Shown here: piece by piece, positions 1 to 7,461 of the stretch
Numbering within the stretch: the stretch's first letter is position 1
Layout: every line of letters starts with the position of its first letter
From: Oscillospiraceae bacterium
Lineage (GTDB): Bacteria; Bacillota; Clostridia; Oscillospirales; Oscillospiraceae
DNA length: 64,000 bases
Assembly: GCA_017452505.1 (NCBI GenBank)
Contig: JAFTMI010000035.1
Span: 1 to 64,000, forward strand
Direction: 5' to 3'
Notes under the pieces: generated by a model
Databases searched by the model: none
What the model was told of the DNA's origin: nothing
The model's input: the letters and a program-made list of their open reading frames with translations, nothing else
Position numbers and translations under genes: made by a program

Positions 1-1596
1 AATTATGTGATGCTGGAATACGGCCAGCCCATGCACGCTTTTGACTATCGCTATGTGGGCGAGGGCAAGATCATCGTCCGGGAAGCCGAGGCCGGCGAAA
101 CCCTCACCACGCTGGATGGCAACCTGCGGTTGCTCAAGCCCGGTATGCTGGTGATTGCCGATGAGAACAAACCCATCGGCCTGGCCGGTATTATGGGCGG
201 TGAGAACTCCGAAATTTTGGATGACACCACCACCGTTGTCTTTGAATCTGCCAACTTTAACGGCACTTCCATTCGTCAGACTGCTTTGGCCTTGGGTATG
301 CGTACCGAGTCCTCCGGTAAGTTCGAAAAGAACCTGGATCCTCTGATGACCGTTCCTGCTGTGCAGCGCGCCTGTGAGCTTGTCGAGCTGTTGGAGTGCG
401 GCGATGTGATGGATGGTATCATCGATATCGTTAATTTCGTTCCCACGCCTAAAACCGTGCCACTGGAGGTCGAGAAGATTAATAACCTGTTAGGCACTAC
501 CATCTCCCGTGAGGAAATGATCAAGTATCTGAACCTGTTGGAGATCCCCGTTGATGGTGATATGCTCCAGATCCCCTCCTGGCGTCCGGATTTGAACTTG
601 ATGGCTGATATTGCAGAGGAAGTTGGCCGCTCCTACGGTTATAACGAGATTCCCACCACCGAGTTCAAGAATGCAACCCAAGGCGGCTACACGCCCGCAA
701 TGGAACTGGAGACCGCCGGTGGCCGTCTGTGCCGCGCTTTGGGTTACAGCGAGATCATCACCTATTCTTTCGTATCTCCCGCTATCTTTGACCAGATCCG
801 TCTTCCCAAGGACGACACCCGCCGCAACACCTTAAAGATTCAGAATCCCTTGGGTGAGGACACCTCCATCATGCGTACCACTGCCCTGCCCTCCATGCTG
901 GATATTCTGTCCCGGAACAGCGCTTACCACAACAAGGCCGCAAAGCTCTATGAGCTGGCAAAGATCTATCTGCCCACCGAGGGCGAGGTTCTTCCCCAGG
1001 AGCCTAAGATTCTTGTTTTAGGCACCTACGGTGCGGGTGAAACCTTCTTTACTCTGAAAGGTGAGCTGGAAGCGATCTTTACCGGCCTGCGGATGCCCAA
1101 GGCAAGCTACGTTGCCGTGAAGGACAATCCCTCCTATCATCCCGGCCGTTGCGCCAAGGTCAGCATCAACGGCGTGGAGCTGGGTTATATGGGTCAGATC
1201 CATCCTCTGGTTGCCAAAAACTACGGCATGGACAGCGAAGTTTACTGCGCTGAGATCAACTTTACTGCACTGATGGCTCTGCGCAAGCCCGAGCCCACCT
1301 ACACTCCCCTGCCCAAATATCCCACTGTTTCCCGTGACTTGGCTGTGGTCTGCGATGAGGAGATTACTGTTGGTCAGGTTGAGGAAGTTATCGAAAAGGC
1401 TGCCGGCAAGCTGCTGCGGAATATCCGTCTGTTCGACATTTATCGTGGCACCGGTGTTCCCGAAGGCAAAAAGAGTATGGCCTTTGCTCTGGAACTGCGT
1501 GCCGATGACCGTACCCTCACCGATACGGACTCTGAGCAGGTAGTTTCCAAGGTTTTGGAGGCTCTGAAGACCTCTGTAGGCGCAATTCTTCGCTAA
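1..1596 (+). CDS. pheT: Phenylalanine--tRNA ligase beta subunit, C-terminal part (5' end outside window)
   Basis: Large subunit of the alpha2-beta2 cytoplasmic enzyme that charges tRNA-Phe. The reading frame is open from base 1, so the first ATG in the window is internal and the gene begins upstream. The fragment (about 531 residues) runs from the B3/B4 editing domain ([19 protein letters not shown]) through the B5 domain (around [16 protein letters not shown]) and the catalytic-like core to the C-terminal ferredoxin-fold anticodon-binding domain ([18 protein letters not shown] to the end). The order matches the family and the end is normal. pheS is expected just upstream, outside the window. 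No clear hairpin follows the stop, and a sigma-A promoter for the next gene starts within 30 bases. Confidence 0.96.
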   Translation, partial: NYVMLEYGQPMHAFDYRYVGEGKIIVREAEAGETLTTLDGNLRLLKPGMLVIADENKPIGLAGIMGGENSEILDDTTTVVFESANFNGTSIRQTALALGMRTESSGKFEKNLDPLMTVPAVQRACELVELLECGDVMDGIIDIVNFVPTPKTVPLEVEKINNLLGTTISREEMIKYLNLLEIPVDGDMLQIPSWRPDLNLMADIAEEVGRSYGYNEIPTTEFKNATQGGYTPAMELETAGGRLCRALGYSEIITYSFVSPAIFDQIRLPKDDTRRNTLKIQNPLGEDTSIMRTTALPSMLDILSRNSAYHNKAAKLYELAKIYLPTEGEVLPQEPKILVLGTYGAGETFFTLKGELEAIFTGLRMPKASYVAVKDNPSYHPGRCAKVSINGVELGYMGQIHPLVAKNYGMDSEVYCAEINFTALMALRKPEPTYTPLPKYPTVSRDLAVVCDEEITVGQVEEVIEKAAGKLLRNIRLFDIYRGTGVPEGKKSMAFALELRADDRTLTDTDSEQVVSKVLEALKTSVGAILR

Positions 1597-1622
1597 TTTT
1601 TCAATATTTTTACTGGAAACCC

Positions 1623-1651
1623 TTTACACCGGCGTTTTTTTGGGTTATAAT
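1623..1651 (+). promoter_or_regulatory. Sigma-A promoter for ireB
   Basis: TTTACA (1623-1628), a 17-bp spacer and a perfect TATAAT (1646-1651) lie just downstream of pheT. This makes ireB a separate transcription unit. Confidence 0.75.
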
Positions 1652-1683
1652 ATCTGCACCATTCGGAAGGAGGCTATGACGCA

Positions 1684-1941
1684 ATGGATAATAAGCAATG
1701 TACCATTAAGTTTAGAGTTCCCGGCGACGAAAAGGAAGATATGCATACTATCCTCCGTGGCGTCTTTGATGCTCTGAACGAAAAGGGCTACAATCCCATC
1801 AATCAGATCGTTGGCTATCTGCTTACTGAAGATCCCACCTATATCACCAATTACAATAATGCTCGCAGCAATATTTGTAAGATTGACCGTGACGAACTTC
1901 TGCAGGAACTGGTTCGCTGCTATCTGTTTGAGAACACCTAA
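1684..1941 (+). CDS. ireB: IreB family regulatory phosphoprotein (UPF0297/DUF965)
   Basis: Small cytosolic protein of 85 aa, the usual length for this family. In Enterococcus faecalis IreB is phosphorylated by the PASTA kinase IreK and is a negative regulator of cephalosporin resistance. The family signature is clear: TIKFRVPGDE near the N-terminus, ALNEKGYNPINQIVGYLLTE in the middle and NARSNICKIDRDELLQEL at the end. Thr7 (in CTIKF) lies where the N-terminal phosphorylated threonines of the enterococcal protein occur. An AAGGAGG ribosome-binding site lies about 10 nt upstream. In many Firmicutes ireB is followed by ruvX and a DUF1292 gene; here neither follows. Confidence 0.93.
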   Translation: MDNKQCTIKFRVPGDEKEDMHTILRGVFDALNEKGYNPINQIVGYLLTEDPTYITNYNNARSNICKIDRDELLQELVRCYLFENT

Positions 1942-1947
1942 TTCAGA

Positions 1948-1979
1948 CGGGAGGCTTTTGCCGCCGCAAAGGCCTCCCG
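1948..1979 (+). terminator. Stem-loop after ireB
   Basis: CGGGAGGC and GCCTCCCG are extended inward by TTTTG/CAAAG, giving a 13-bp stem. A short spacer and a T6 run follow. It is a probable terminator or partial attenuator between ireB and the next gene. Confidence 0.6.
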
Positions 1980-2004
1980 ATTTCCATTTTTTAAGGAGGT
2001 CATT

Positions 2005-2286
2005 ATGTCCGAAGGATTGATGTATAAAGGGCATCCTTTGATGCGCAAGGAAAACTTTGTTTACTACGGTTCTATGGCAGACAGCCACATTGTTATGCTG
2101 CAGATCCTGGAAACCAAGAAGGTCAACGATGTGGATATTGCCACCCGCGTTTCCGTACAGCTTCAACTCACCGATCCTACAGCAAAGAGCCGTGACCGGG
2201 TTGTGAAAAAGAGCGAAAAGCCCGGTTTCTACACCGCCCTGGATGTGGGTGCTGTTTGGCTGGAGCGAGCCTTGGCCGGTAAATAA
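2005..2286 (+). CDS. Conserved hypothetical protein, 93 aa
   Basis: Not recognised. It is a soluble protein of mixed alpha/beta character with no signal peptide, membrane segment, cysteine motif or known domain. It begins SEGLMYKGHPLMRKENFVYY; the C-terminal third is basic (AKSRDRVVKKSEKPGF) and then helical (VGAVWLERALAG). Start choice is firm: a perfect AAGGAGG lies 7 nt before the ATG. It sits between ireB and spoVAD, separated from each by a hairpin, so it is either monocistronic or reached by readthrough from ireB. Codon use looks like its neighbours. I infer no function. Confidence 0.8.
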   Translation: MSEGLMYKGHPLMRKENFVYYGSMADSHIVMLQILETKKVNDVDIATRVSVQLQLTDPTAKSRDRVVKKSEKPGFYTALDVGAVWLERALAGK

Positions 2287-2291
2287 ATTTT

Positions 2292-2326
2292 AAAAACTGT
2301 CAACACAGGCTGTGTTGACAGTTTTT
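2292..2326 (+). terminator. Intrinsic terminator after the 93-aa gene
   Basis: A 16-bp perfect stem (AAAAACTGTCAACACA and its complement) with a GGC loop ends in T6. It isolates spoVAD from the upstream genes. Confidence 0.9.
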
Positions 2327-2328
2327 TA

Positions 2329-2357
2329 TTATATTCTTTACAATTTGCAGCATAATA
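2329..2357 (+). promoter_or_regulatory. Candidate sigma-G (forespore) promoter for spoVAD
   Basis: CATAATA (2351-2357) fits the sigma-G -10 consensus CATNNTA. TTATA, 17 bp upstream, fits four of five bases of GYATR. No good sigma-A promoter is seen. In B. subtilis spoVA is sigma-G dependent. The predicted leader would be short, about 14 nt. Confidence 0.5.
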
Positions 2358-2377
2358 GCAGAAAGGACGGTGCTATT

Positions 2378-3391
2378 ATGGGAAATCAAAAATGCGGGAA
2401 ACACAGCTTTATTTTAGATAAGCCACCGGTAATCACCACCTGGGCCAGTGTCGCAGGTAAGAAAGAATCGGAAGGTCCATTGGCAAGCACCTTTGATATC
2501 ACAAAAACAGATTCCTATTTCGGGGAAAAAACATGGGAACAGGCAGAAAAACGGATGCAGCAAATTGCGCTGGAGCAACTGAGCAAAAAAGCAGGCATAC
2601 CCAAAAGGGATTTTGGTTTGGTCTTTTCCGGAGATCTGCTGAACCAGTGCATTGGTTCTTCTTTTACGTTGCGAAACACTGGCATACCACATATTGGTTT
2701 ATACGGAGCTTGCTCGACCATGTCTGAGAGCCTTCTGCTGGCCTCTATGGCTGTTGGGGGCGGTTTTTTTGACAAGGTAGTCGCGATGACCTCCTCACAT
2801 TTTGCCAGCTCTGAGCGGCAGTACCGCTTTCCTCTCGGCTATGGCGGACAGCGGCCTCCAACAGCCCAATGGACTGTCACCGGTTCCGGCGCAGCTCTTG
2901 TTTGCGCCGGTGGAAAGGGCCCCAAGATTACCGGCTGTACCGTTGGTACTGTAACAGACTTAGGAATCAAAGATGCCAACAATATGGGTCCTGCCATGGC
3001 ACCTGCAGCCCTGGCAACAATTCGTACCCATTTTGAAGATATGAAAACATCTGCAGAAGATTTTGATTTGATTGTCACCGGTGACTTAGGGCAACTGGGC
3101 AAAGAAGCACTCCTTACAATTGCGCAAAAAGAAGGCATTTCCCTTGGCGGCAAATTGATGGACTGCGGAACACAGGTATTTGATTTACTGAAACAAGATG
3201 TACACTCCGGCGGCTCCGGATGCGGATGCAGCGCCATTGTGCTTTGTGGGCATCTGCTGAACCAGCTAAACAGCGGAAAACTGAAAAAGATACTTTTCTG
3301 CGGCACAGGCGCTCTGCTTTCCCCGGTCTCCACACAACAAGGGCTTCCTATTCCGGGCGTATGTCACGCAGTTTCTATTTGCGGAGGATAA
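2378..3391 (+). CDS. spoVAD: Stage V sporulation protein AD
   Basis: SpoVAD is the dipicolinic-acid-binding, thiolase-fold subunit of the SpoVA channel. The channel loads Ca-DPA into the forespore core and releases it during germination. The product (337 aa from the chosen ATG) carries the family pattern throughout: SFTLRNTGIPHIGLYGACST (thiolase-like active-site region), FASSERQYRFPLGYGGQRPP, VTGDLGQLGKEAL and a Gly/Cys-rich SGGSGCGCSAIVL near the C-terminus. The upstream in-frame ATG at 2312 lies inside the preceding terminator, so the ATG at 2378, after GAAAGGACGG, is preferred. spoVAE follows after one base. spoVAC, normally directly upstream, is absent here. Confidence 0.95.
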   Translation: MGNQKCGKHSFILDKPPVITTWASVAGKKESEGPLASTFDITKTDSYFGEKTWEQAEKRMQQIALEQLSKKAGIPKRDFGLVFSGDLLNQCIGSSFTLRNTGIPHIGLYGACSTMSESLLLASMAVGGGFFDKVVAMTSSHFASSERQYRFPLGYGGQRPPTAQWTVTGSGAALVCAGGKGPKITGCTVGTVTDLGIKDANNMGPAMAPAALATIRTHFEDMKTSAEDFDLIVTGDLGQLGKEALLTIAQKEGISLGGKLMDCGTQVFDLLKQDVHSGGSGCGCSAIVLCGHLLNQLNSGKLKKILFCGTGALLSPVSTQQGLPIPGVCHAVSICGG

Positions 3392-3392
3392 T

Positions 3393-3749
3393 ATGGATTA
3401 TTTGAAGGCTTTTATTGTTGGCGGCATTCTCTGTGTCATCGGTCAAATTCTTATTGACAAGACAAAACTGACACCCGCAAGAATCTTGGTAAGTTATGTA
3501 GTTGCCGGCGTAATTTTAGGCGGTATTGGATTATACAAGCCCCTGGCTGATTTTGCAGGTGCGGGTGCAACAGTTCCTCTCACCGGATTCGGCTACACCC
3601 TTGCAAACGGCGTTAAAGAAGCCATAGCAAAAGACGGCGTAATTGGGATTTTTACCGGCGGATTAAAGGCTACTGCCGGTGGTATTACCGCGGCAATCGT
3701 TGCGGGATTATTGGTAAGCTTAATTTTTAAGGCTAAGGATAAATCTTAA
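3393..3749 (+). CDS. spoVAE: Stage V sporulation protein AE (SpoVAEb type)
   Basis: Small integral membrane subunit of the SpoVA dipicolinate channel, 118 aa, normal length. Several hydrophobic segments are visible: residues about 3-20, 29-46 and 92-112. Family motifs include AFIVGGILCVIGQILIDKTK and TGFGYTLANGVKEA. It starts one base after the spoVAD stop and its ribosome-binding site (GCGGAGGA) overlaps the end of spoVAD, so the two are translationally coupled. It acts in the inner forespore membrane with SpoVAC and SpoVAD. Confidence 0.95.
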   Translation: MDYLKAFIVGGILCVIGQILIDKTKLTPARILVSYVVAGVILGGIGLYKPLADFAGAGATVPLTGFGYTLANGVKEAIAKDGVIGIFTGGLKATAGGITAAIVAGLLVSLIFKAKDKS

Positions 3750-3801
3750 ATGAATGGGTATACTATCCTGGGGTAACCCAATGATACAAACGGAGGAAAT
3801 T

Positions 3802-3924
3802 ATGATGAATAACCAGAACAAGAATCAGAACAATCAGAACAACAACCAGAACAACAACCAGAACAACAACCAGAATCAGAACAATCAGAACAATAACCAG
3901 AACCAGAACAGAAACAGCCGCTAA
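3802..3924 (+). CDS. 40-aa Asn/Gln low-complexity protein next to spoVA
   Basis: An open frame of 40 codons with a good ribosome-binding site (GGAGG, 5 nt before ATG). After MM it consists almost entirely of Asn and Gln, with one Lys, and ends in NQNRNSR. The DNA is a degenerate tandem array of aac/aat and cag codons. Asn is written with both codons and the frame is never broken, which suggests selection at the protein level. It lies 52 bases after spoVAE, and a sigma-G-like pair (GTATA at 3758, AATGATA at 3780) sits between them. I recognise no family. A spore-associated structural or coat role is a guess from position only. Confidence 0.6.
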   Translation: MMNNQNKNQNNQNNNQNNNQNNNQNQNNQNNNQNQNRNSR

Positions 3925-3930
3925 AAGCAA

Positions 3931-3958
3931 ACCGCCGAAGGGGATCCCCTTCGGCGGT
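3931..3958. terminator. Perfect 28-bp palindromic terminator, mainly for addA
   Basis: ACCGCCGAAGGGGA and its exact reverse complement abut with no separate loop bases. On the minus strand a T-rich stretch (TTGCTTTTAG) follows, so it ends the addB-addA transcript. On the plus strand the T run is poor, although the hairpin follows the Asn/Gln gene closely. Confidence 0.75.
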
Positions 3959-3963
3959 AACTA

Positions 3964-6900
3964 TTAGATCACATCCACAAATCGGTCTAATGCAAAGAAA
4001 TACAGCATCGCGGATTTTACGGGCATCTTGTAAATTCGGGACAGTGCATCAGCATAAGAAACCACCTGAGATCGATATTTTTGCGTAACCCTTTCCAATG
4101 TTTCCTCAGTTACATAGTCCGTCTTAAAATCCAAAACCGTAATGCCATCATCTTCCAAAATGGCGCAGTCAACAACGCCCTGAAACAGGACTTGCTCCTC
4201 TTTGGTATCCGGATAAAACTTAGTAGCATCTTCCAAAATTGAGAATTTATATTCCCGTAGAACATTTTGTGATTGCTGCAGCTTTCTTCCGATAGGAGAT
4301 GCAAACAAGGCTGCAATCTTGCTGCAATCCACCATATCTGCCTGCTCCCGGGATATCCTCTGTTCCTGAACTAACCTACCCAGTTCTGCTTGAATTTCCT
4401 CTACATGATTGCACCTGTCAAAGGAAAGATATTGCAAAACAGCATGGGTTGCCGTGCCATGAGCTTTTCCGTCTTTCATTCCAGAAGAGCCAGGCTTCCG
4501 GAATATCGCTGACACAATTTCATTTGAACCGTCAGCAATCTCATTATCCAAAGCACGCCCTTTTAACTGGGTCGCTGTCAGCTTGGAGGGTATCTTTGTT
4601 GCGCCAATATAGTCGTATTTGAATTTGAGATTCGAAGAAAGCTTTTCCATGACATCCGTCTGAACCTGCTGTTCAGTCTCTTCCGACACCGATCGACTCT
4701 GTGTTGCTTCAGCACGAACCACCGCAATTTCCCAGGTTTTTTCCCGCACTCCGGCGCAATCAGGGTGACCGGCAAGGGCAAAAAATGCACCGGCTTCTGT
4801 CCTGGTAAGGGCGGTTTGCAGTACCCAATCACCGGGACAGTCAACCTCTGCAGACAGAAGTTTTCTGTCCGTCATATCCAGACGCATAGCAATGTTTTCC
4901 AGCTTATCACCCAGCTTTTTATCTGCGTAGGTCATGATCAGTCTATCTCTCGCCCGTGTCATCGCCACATACAGTACGCGAAGCTCCTCAGAAATACCTT
5001 CCCGCTGAATCTTTACACTGATCGCCTGTTTCGCAAGCGTAGGATACCGAACCCGGAGTTTTGTATCTACGCAGGAAAGCCCCAATCCCAGATCCTTATC
5101 GCAAAGAACTTGTCCCCGCGAACTTTCCTGATTAAACCCTCTGGAAAGACCGCACAGGAACACAACCGGAAACTCCAAACCTTTGGATTTATGAATGCTC
5201 ATGATCGTCACGCCGCCGGATGTCTGCTGTGCATTTCCCGCAAGGCCTCGTTCTTCCAACGCAGTTAAATAGGCTAAGAAACGACTGAGCTCCTTTGGAC
5301 CTGTATTTTCATAGTCGGATGCGATTTGGAAGAAGGTCTGCAAGTTGTCCAATTTTTCTGCGCCATCCGGCATTGCAGAATAAATACTCAGCAGGTTGGT
5401 TTGCGAATAAACTGCGGAAATCAGCTCAGTAACGCTTGATATTCTGGCTGTTTGACGCAGCAAACTAATTTTTTCAATGAAACTTTTGCTCTTATCATCA
5501 GTAGCAGATACTAACAGGGTGTAGATGTCTGCATTTCGGTTTGAACTGCGCAAAATTGCCAAGTCCTCAGCTGTATAGCCAAATACAGGATTTGTTAATA
5601 CAGCTGTCAGCGGAATGTCCTGTAAGGGATTGTCGATAACTTCCAGAATTGAACGAATGCCAGCAATTTCCTCTGTCTGCAGAATATCTCCTTGATCACC
5701 GGTAACGCAACGAACACCACGTGATTGCAGTGCTAACCGAAATTCTCCGCCAACAGAACCGGGACTGCGCAGCAAAATTACAATATCCTCCGGTGTAATC
5801 GGTCTAAGTGTTTCACCGCTGCGAACATAATGAGATCCATCCAAAAGCTGACAAATCTTTTCCGCAACAAAAGAAGCCTCCTCTGCATAGGTATCATTTT
5901 CAACTTCAACACCGTACAGAGAAACTTCCGGCTCATTCAAAGGTATGTGGGGTATGCCTTCTCGAAGCATTTCCGCCTCTGTGTAATCAAGTCCGCCAAC
6001 ACCCCGGCACATACAATGGCTGAACACATCATTAACAGCTTCAATCACGCCACCGGACGAACGGAAATTGTGGTTAAGAAGGACACGTCTTCCCTCGCTC
6101 GGTTTCGCTTCTTCCGCCGCCTGATATGTGTTGTACTTTTCAATAAAAATACTGGGATCAGCAAGGCGGAACTGATAGATGGATTGTTTTACATCGCCTA
6201 CCATAAAGCAATTCTGCTTTTTACCACTCAGCGCACCAAAAATGGCATCTTGGATCTCGTTGGAATCCTGGTATTCATCTACCATGATTTCACGGAACTG
6301 CGCGCCTAACTCGGTGGCAATTGCAGTAACGGAACCACGCTGTTTCCCCAAGAGGAGGTCCAAGGTATAATGCTCCAAATCGCTGAAGTCAACAACGCCA
6401 CGGTTCTTCTTTGACTGAGAATACCTCTGCTCAAATGCTTGAACCAGCCCCACAAGTCCCCTGGCTGCGGCAGTGGACTGAGAAATATCAGATAGTACTT
6501 GTTCACCGTTGTCAACAAAGTTTCGCAGGCGCTTATTGAGGCCTTCCTTGCAAGCATTACGAACAGCTTTTATCTGATCGATCAGCTGTGAATCCGTACA
6601 TTTCTTAGAAAATGCCAGCGTGCCATACTGGATATCCTTATGCGCAATGATCTCATCCCAGCTCCTGCATGCATATAACAAACGCAGTTGCTCGACTGTG
6701 GCTGAAAGAAGCGCAGCTGGTTTTTCCATTCCGTCAGCAGCCCCAGCTGCAGCGGCACAGCACTCCATTGCACTGATTTGCAAAGCCAAATAGGATTTCA
6801 AATCTGCAATCAAGTAAGCGCCCCACGGTGTATTTTCCGCTCCGGTATCATCCGAAACCGTATTCTCAACACACCAAGATAACCATTTTTCCGGATTTAG

Positions 6901-7461
6901 GTGACATTTTGCACTGGTATAAACCTTCAGAATGATCTGCGGAATCAACTTGTCATCCCGTCCAAGCCCCTGAGAATCAATCAGCGCACGAAAATCCGCA
7001 TCATTTTCAGCATTCTCATATGCATTCTCCAGGGTCTGCTCCAAGGCCTTCAACTGAAGCTCTGTGCACTCACTCTCCTCAGCAACGCGGAAATCACTGG
7101 TAATATCCAACCGGTAGGCATATTGCCGCAATACATCCGAACAAAAACCGTGTACTGTGGATATTTTAGCAAGATACATTCGCTGCATCTGCTGTTGTAG
7201 ATGCCGGTTAGTAGGATCGGCAGCAATCAATTCTGACAGCTTTGATGCGATTTTACCGCGCAGCTCTGCAGCTGCCGCTTTCGTGTATGTAATAATCAAA
7301 AAGTCATCGATATTTGCAGGATCGTTAACATTTTGGATATAGCGCATCAAACGGTCCACCAGCACCTTGGTCTTACCGGAACCAGCTGCCGCGGAAACGA
7401 GCAGTTTTCCACCTTGGTTTTCAACCGCTTGCCGCTGTTGCGGTGTTAACTTTTCAGCCAT
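3964..7461 (-). CDS. addA: ATP-dependent helicase/nuclease subunit A
   Basis: Helicase-nuclease subunit of AddAB, which resects double-strand breaks for RecA-dependent recombination; it is the functional equivalent of RecBCD. The product has 1165 aa, within the family range. Superfamily 1 helicase motifs are visible: Walker A SAAAGSGKTKVL (residues about 23-34), Walker B MVDEYQDSNEIQ, NHNFRSSGGV and the motif V/VI region (TIMSIHKSKGLEFPVVFL, VLYVAMTRARDRL). The C-terminal RecB-like nuclease keeps VDCAI, LDFKTDY and YRSQVVSYADAL. The start overlaps the addB stop by 8 nt, giving translational coupling. Confidence 0.97.
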   Translation of the reverse strand: MAEKLTPQQRQAVENQGGKLLVSAAAGSGKTKVLVDRLMRYIQNVNDPANIDDFLIITYTKAAAAELRGKIASKLSELIAADPTNRHLQQQMQRMYLAKISTVHGFCSDVLRQYAYRLDITSDFRVAEESECTELQLKALEQTLENAYENAENDADFRALIDSQGLGRDDKLIPQIILKVYTSAKCHLNPEKWLSWCVENTVSDDTGAENTPWGAYLIADLKSYLALQISAMECCAAAAGAADGMEKPAALLSATVEQLRLLYACRSWDEIIAHKDIQYGTLAFSKKCTDSQLIDQIKAVRNACKEGLNKRLRNFVDNGEQVLSDISQSTAAARGLVGLVQAFEQRYSQSKKNRGVVDFSDLEHYTLDLLLGKQRGSVTAIATELGAQFREIMVDEYQDSNEIQDAIFGALSGKKQNCFMVGDVKQSIYQFRLADPSIFIEKYNTYQAAEEAKPSEGRRVLLNHNFRSSGGVIEAVNDVFSHCMCRGVGGLDYTEAEMLREGIPHIPLNEPEVSLYGVEVENDTYAEEASFVAEKICQLLDGSHYVRSGETLRPITPEDIVILLRSPGSVGGEFRLALQSRGVRCVTGDQGDILQTEEIAGIRSILEVIDNPLQDIPLTAVLTNPVFGYTAEDLAILRSSNRNADIYTLLVSATDDKSKSFIEKISLLRQTARISSVTELISAVYSQTNLLSIYSAMPDGAEKLDNLQTFFQIASDYENTGPKELSRFLAYLTALEERGLAGNAQQTSGGVTIMSIHKSKGLEFPVVFLCGLSRGFNQESSRGQVLCDKDLGLGLSCVDTKLRVRYPTLAKQAISVKIQREGISEELRVLYVAMTRARDRLIMTYADKKLGDKLENIAMRLDMTDRKLLSAEVDCPGDWVLQTALTRTEAGAFFALAGHPDCAGVREKTWEIAVVRAEATQSRSVSEETEQQVQTDVMEKLSSNLKFKYDYIGATKIPSKLTATQLKGRALDNEIADGSNEIVSAIFRKPGSSGMKDGKAHGTATHAVLQYLSFDRCNHVEEIQAELGRLVQEQRISREQADMVDCSKIAALFASPIGRKLQQSQNVLREYKFSILEDATKFYPDTKEEQVLFQGVVDCAILEDDGITVLDFKTDYVTEETLERVTQKYRSQVVSYADALSRIYKMPVKSAMLYFFALDRFVDVI

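Noticed and set aside
3805-3915. CRISPR or minisatellite array
   Set aside because: Repeat units of 9-12 bases lack spacers, and the codon frame is preserved throughout, so it is better read as a low-complexity coding sequence.
3931-3958. Perfect palindrome with a central GGATCC, suspected as a cloning scar
   Set aside because: It continues naturally into flanking chromosomal sequence and has the position and T-rich exit of an intrinsic terminator. A BamHI site in a palindrome is coincidental.
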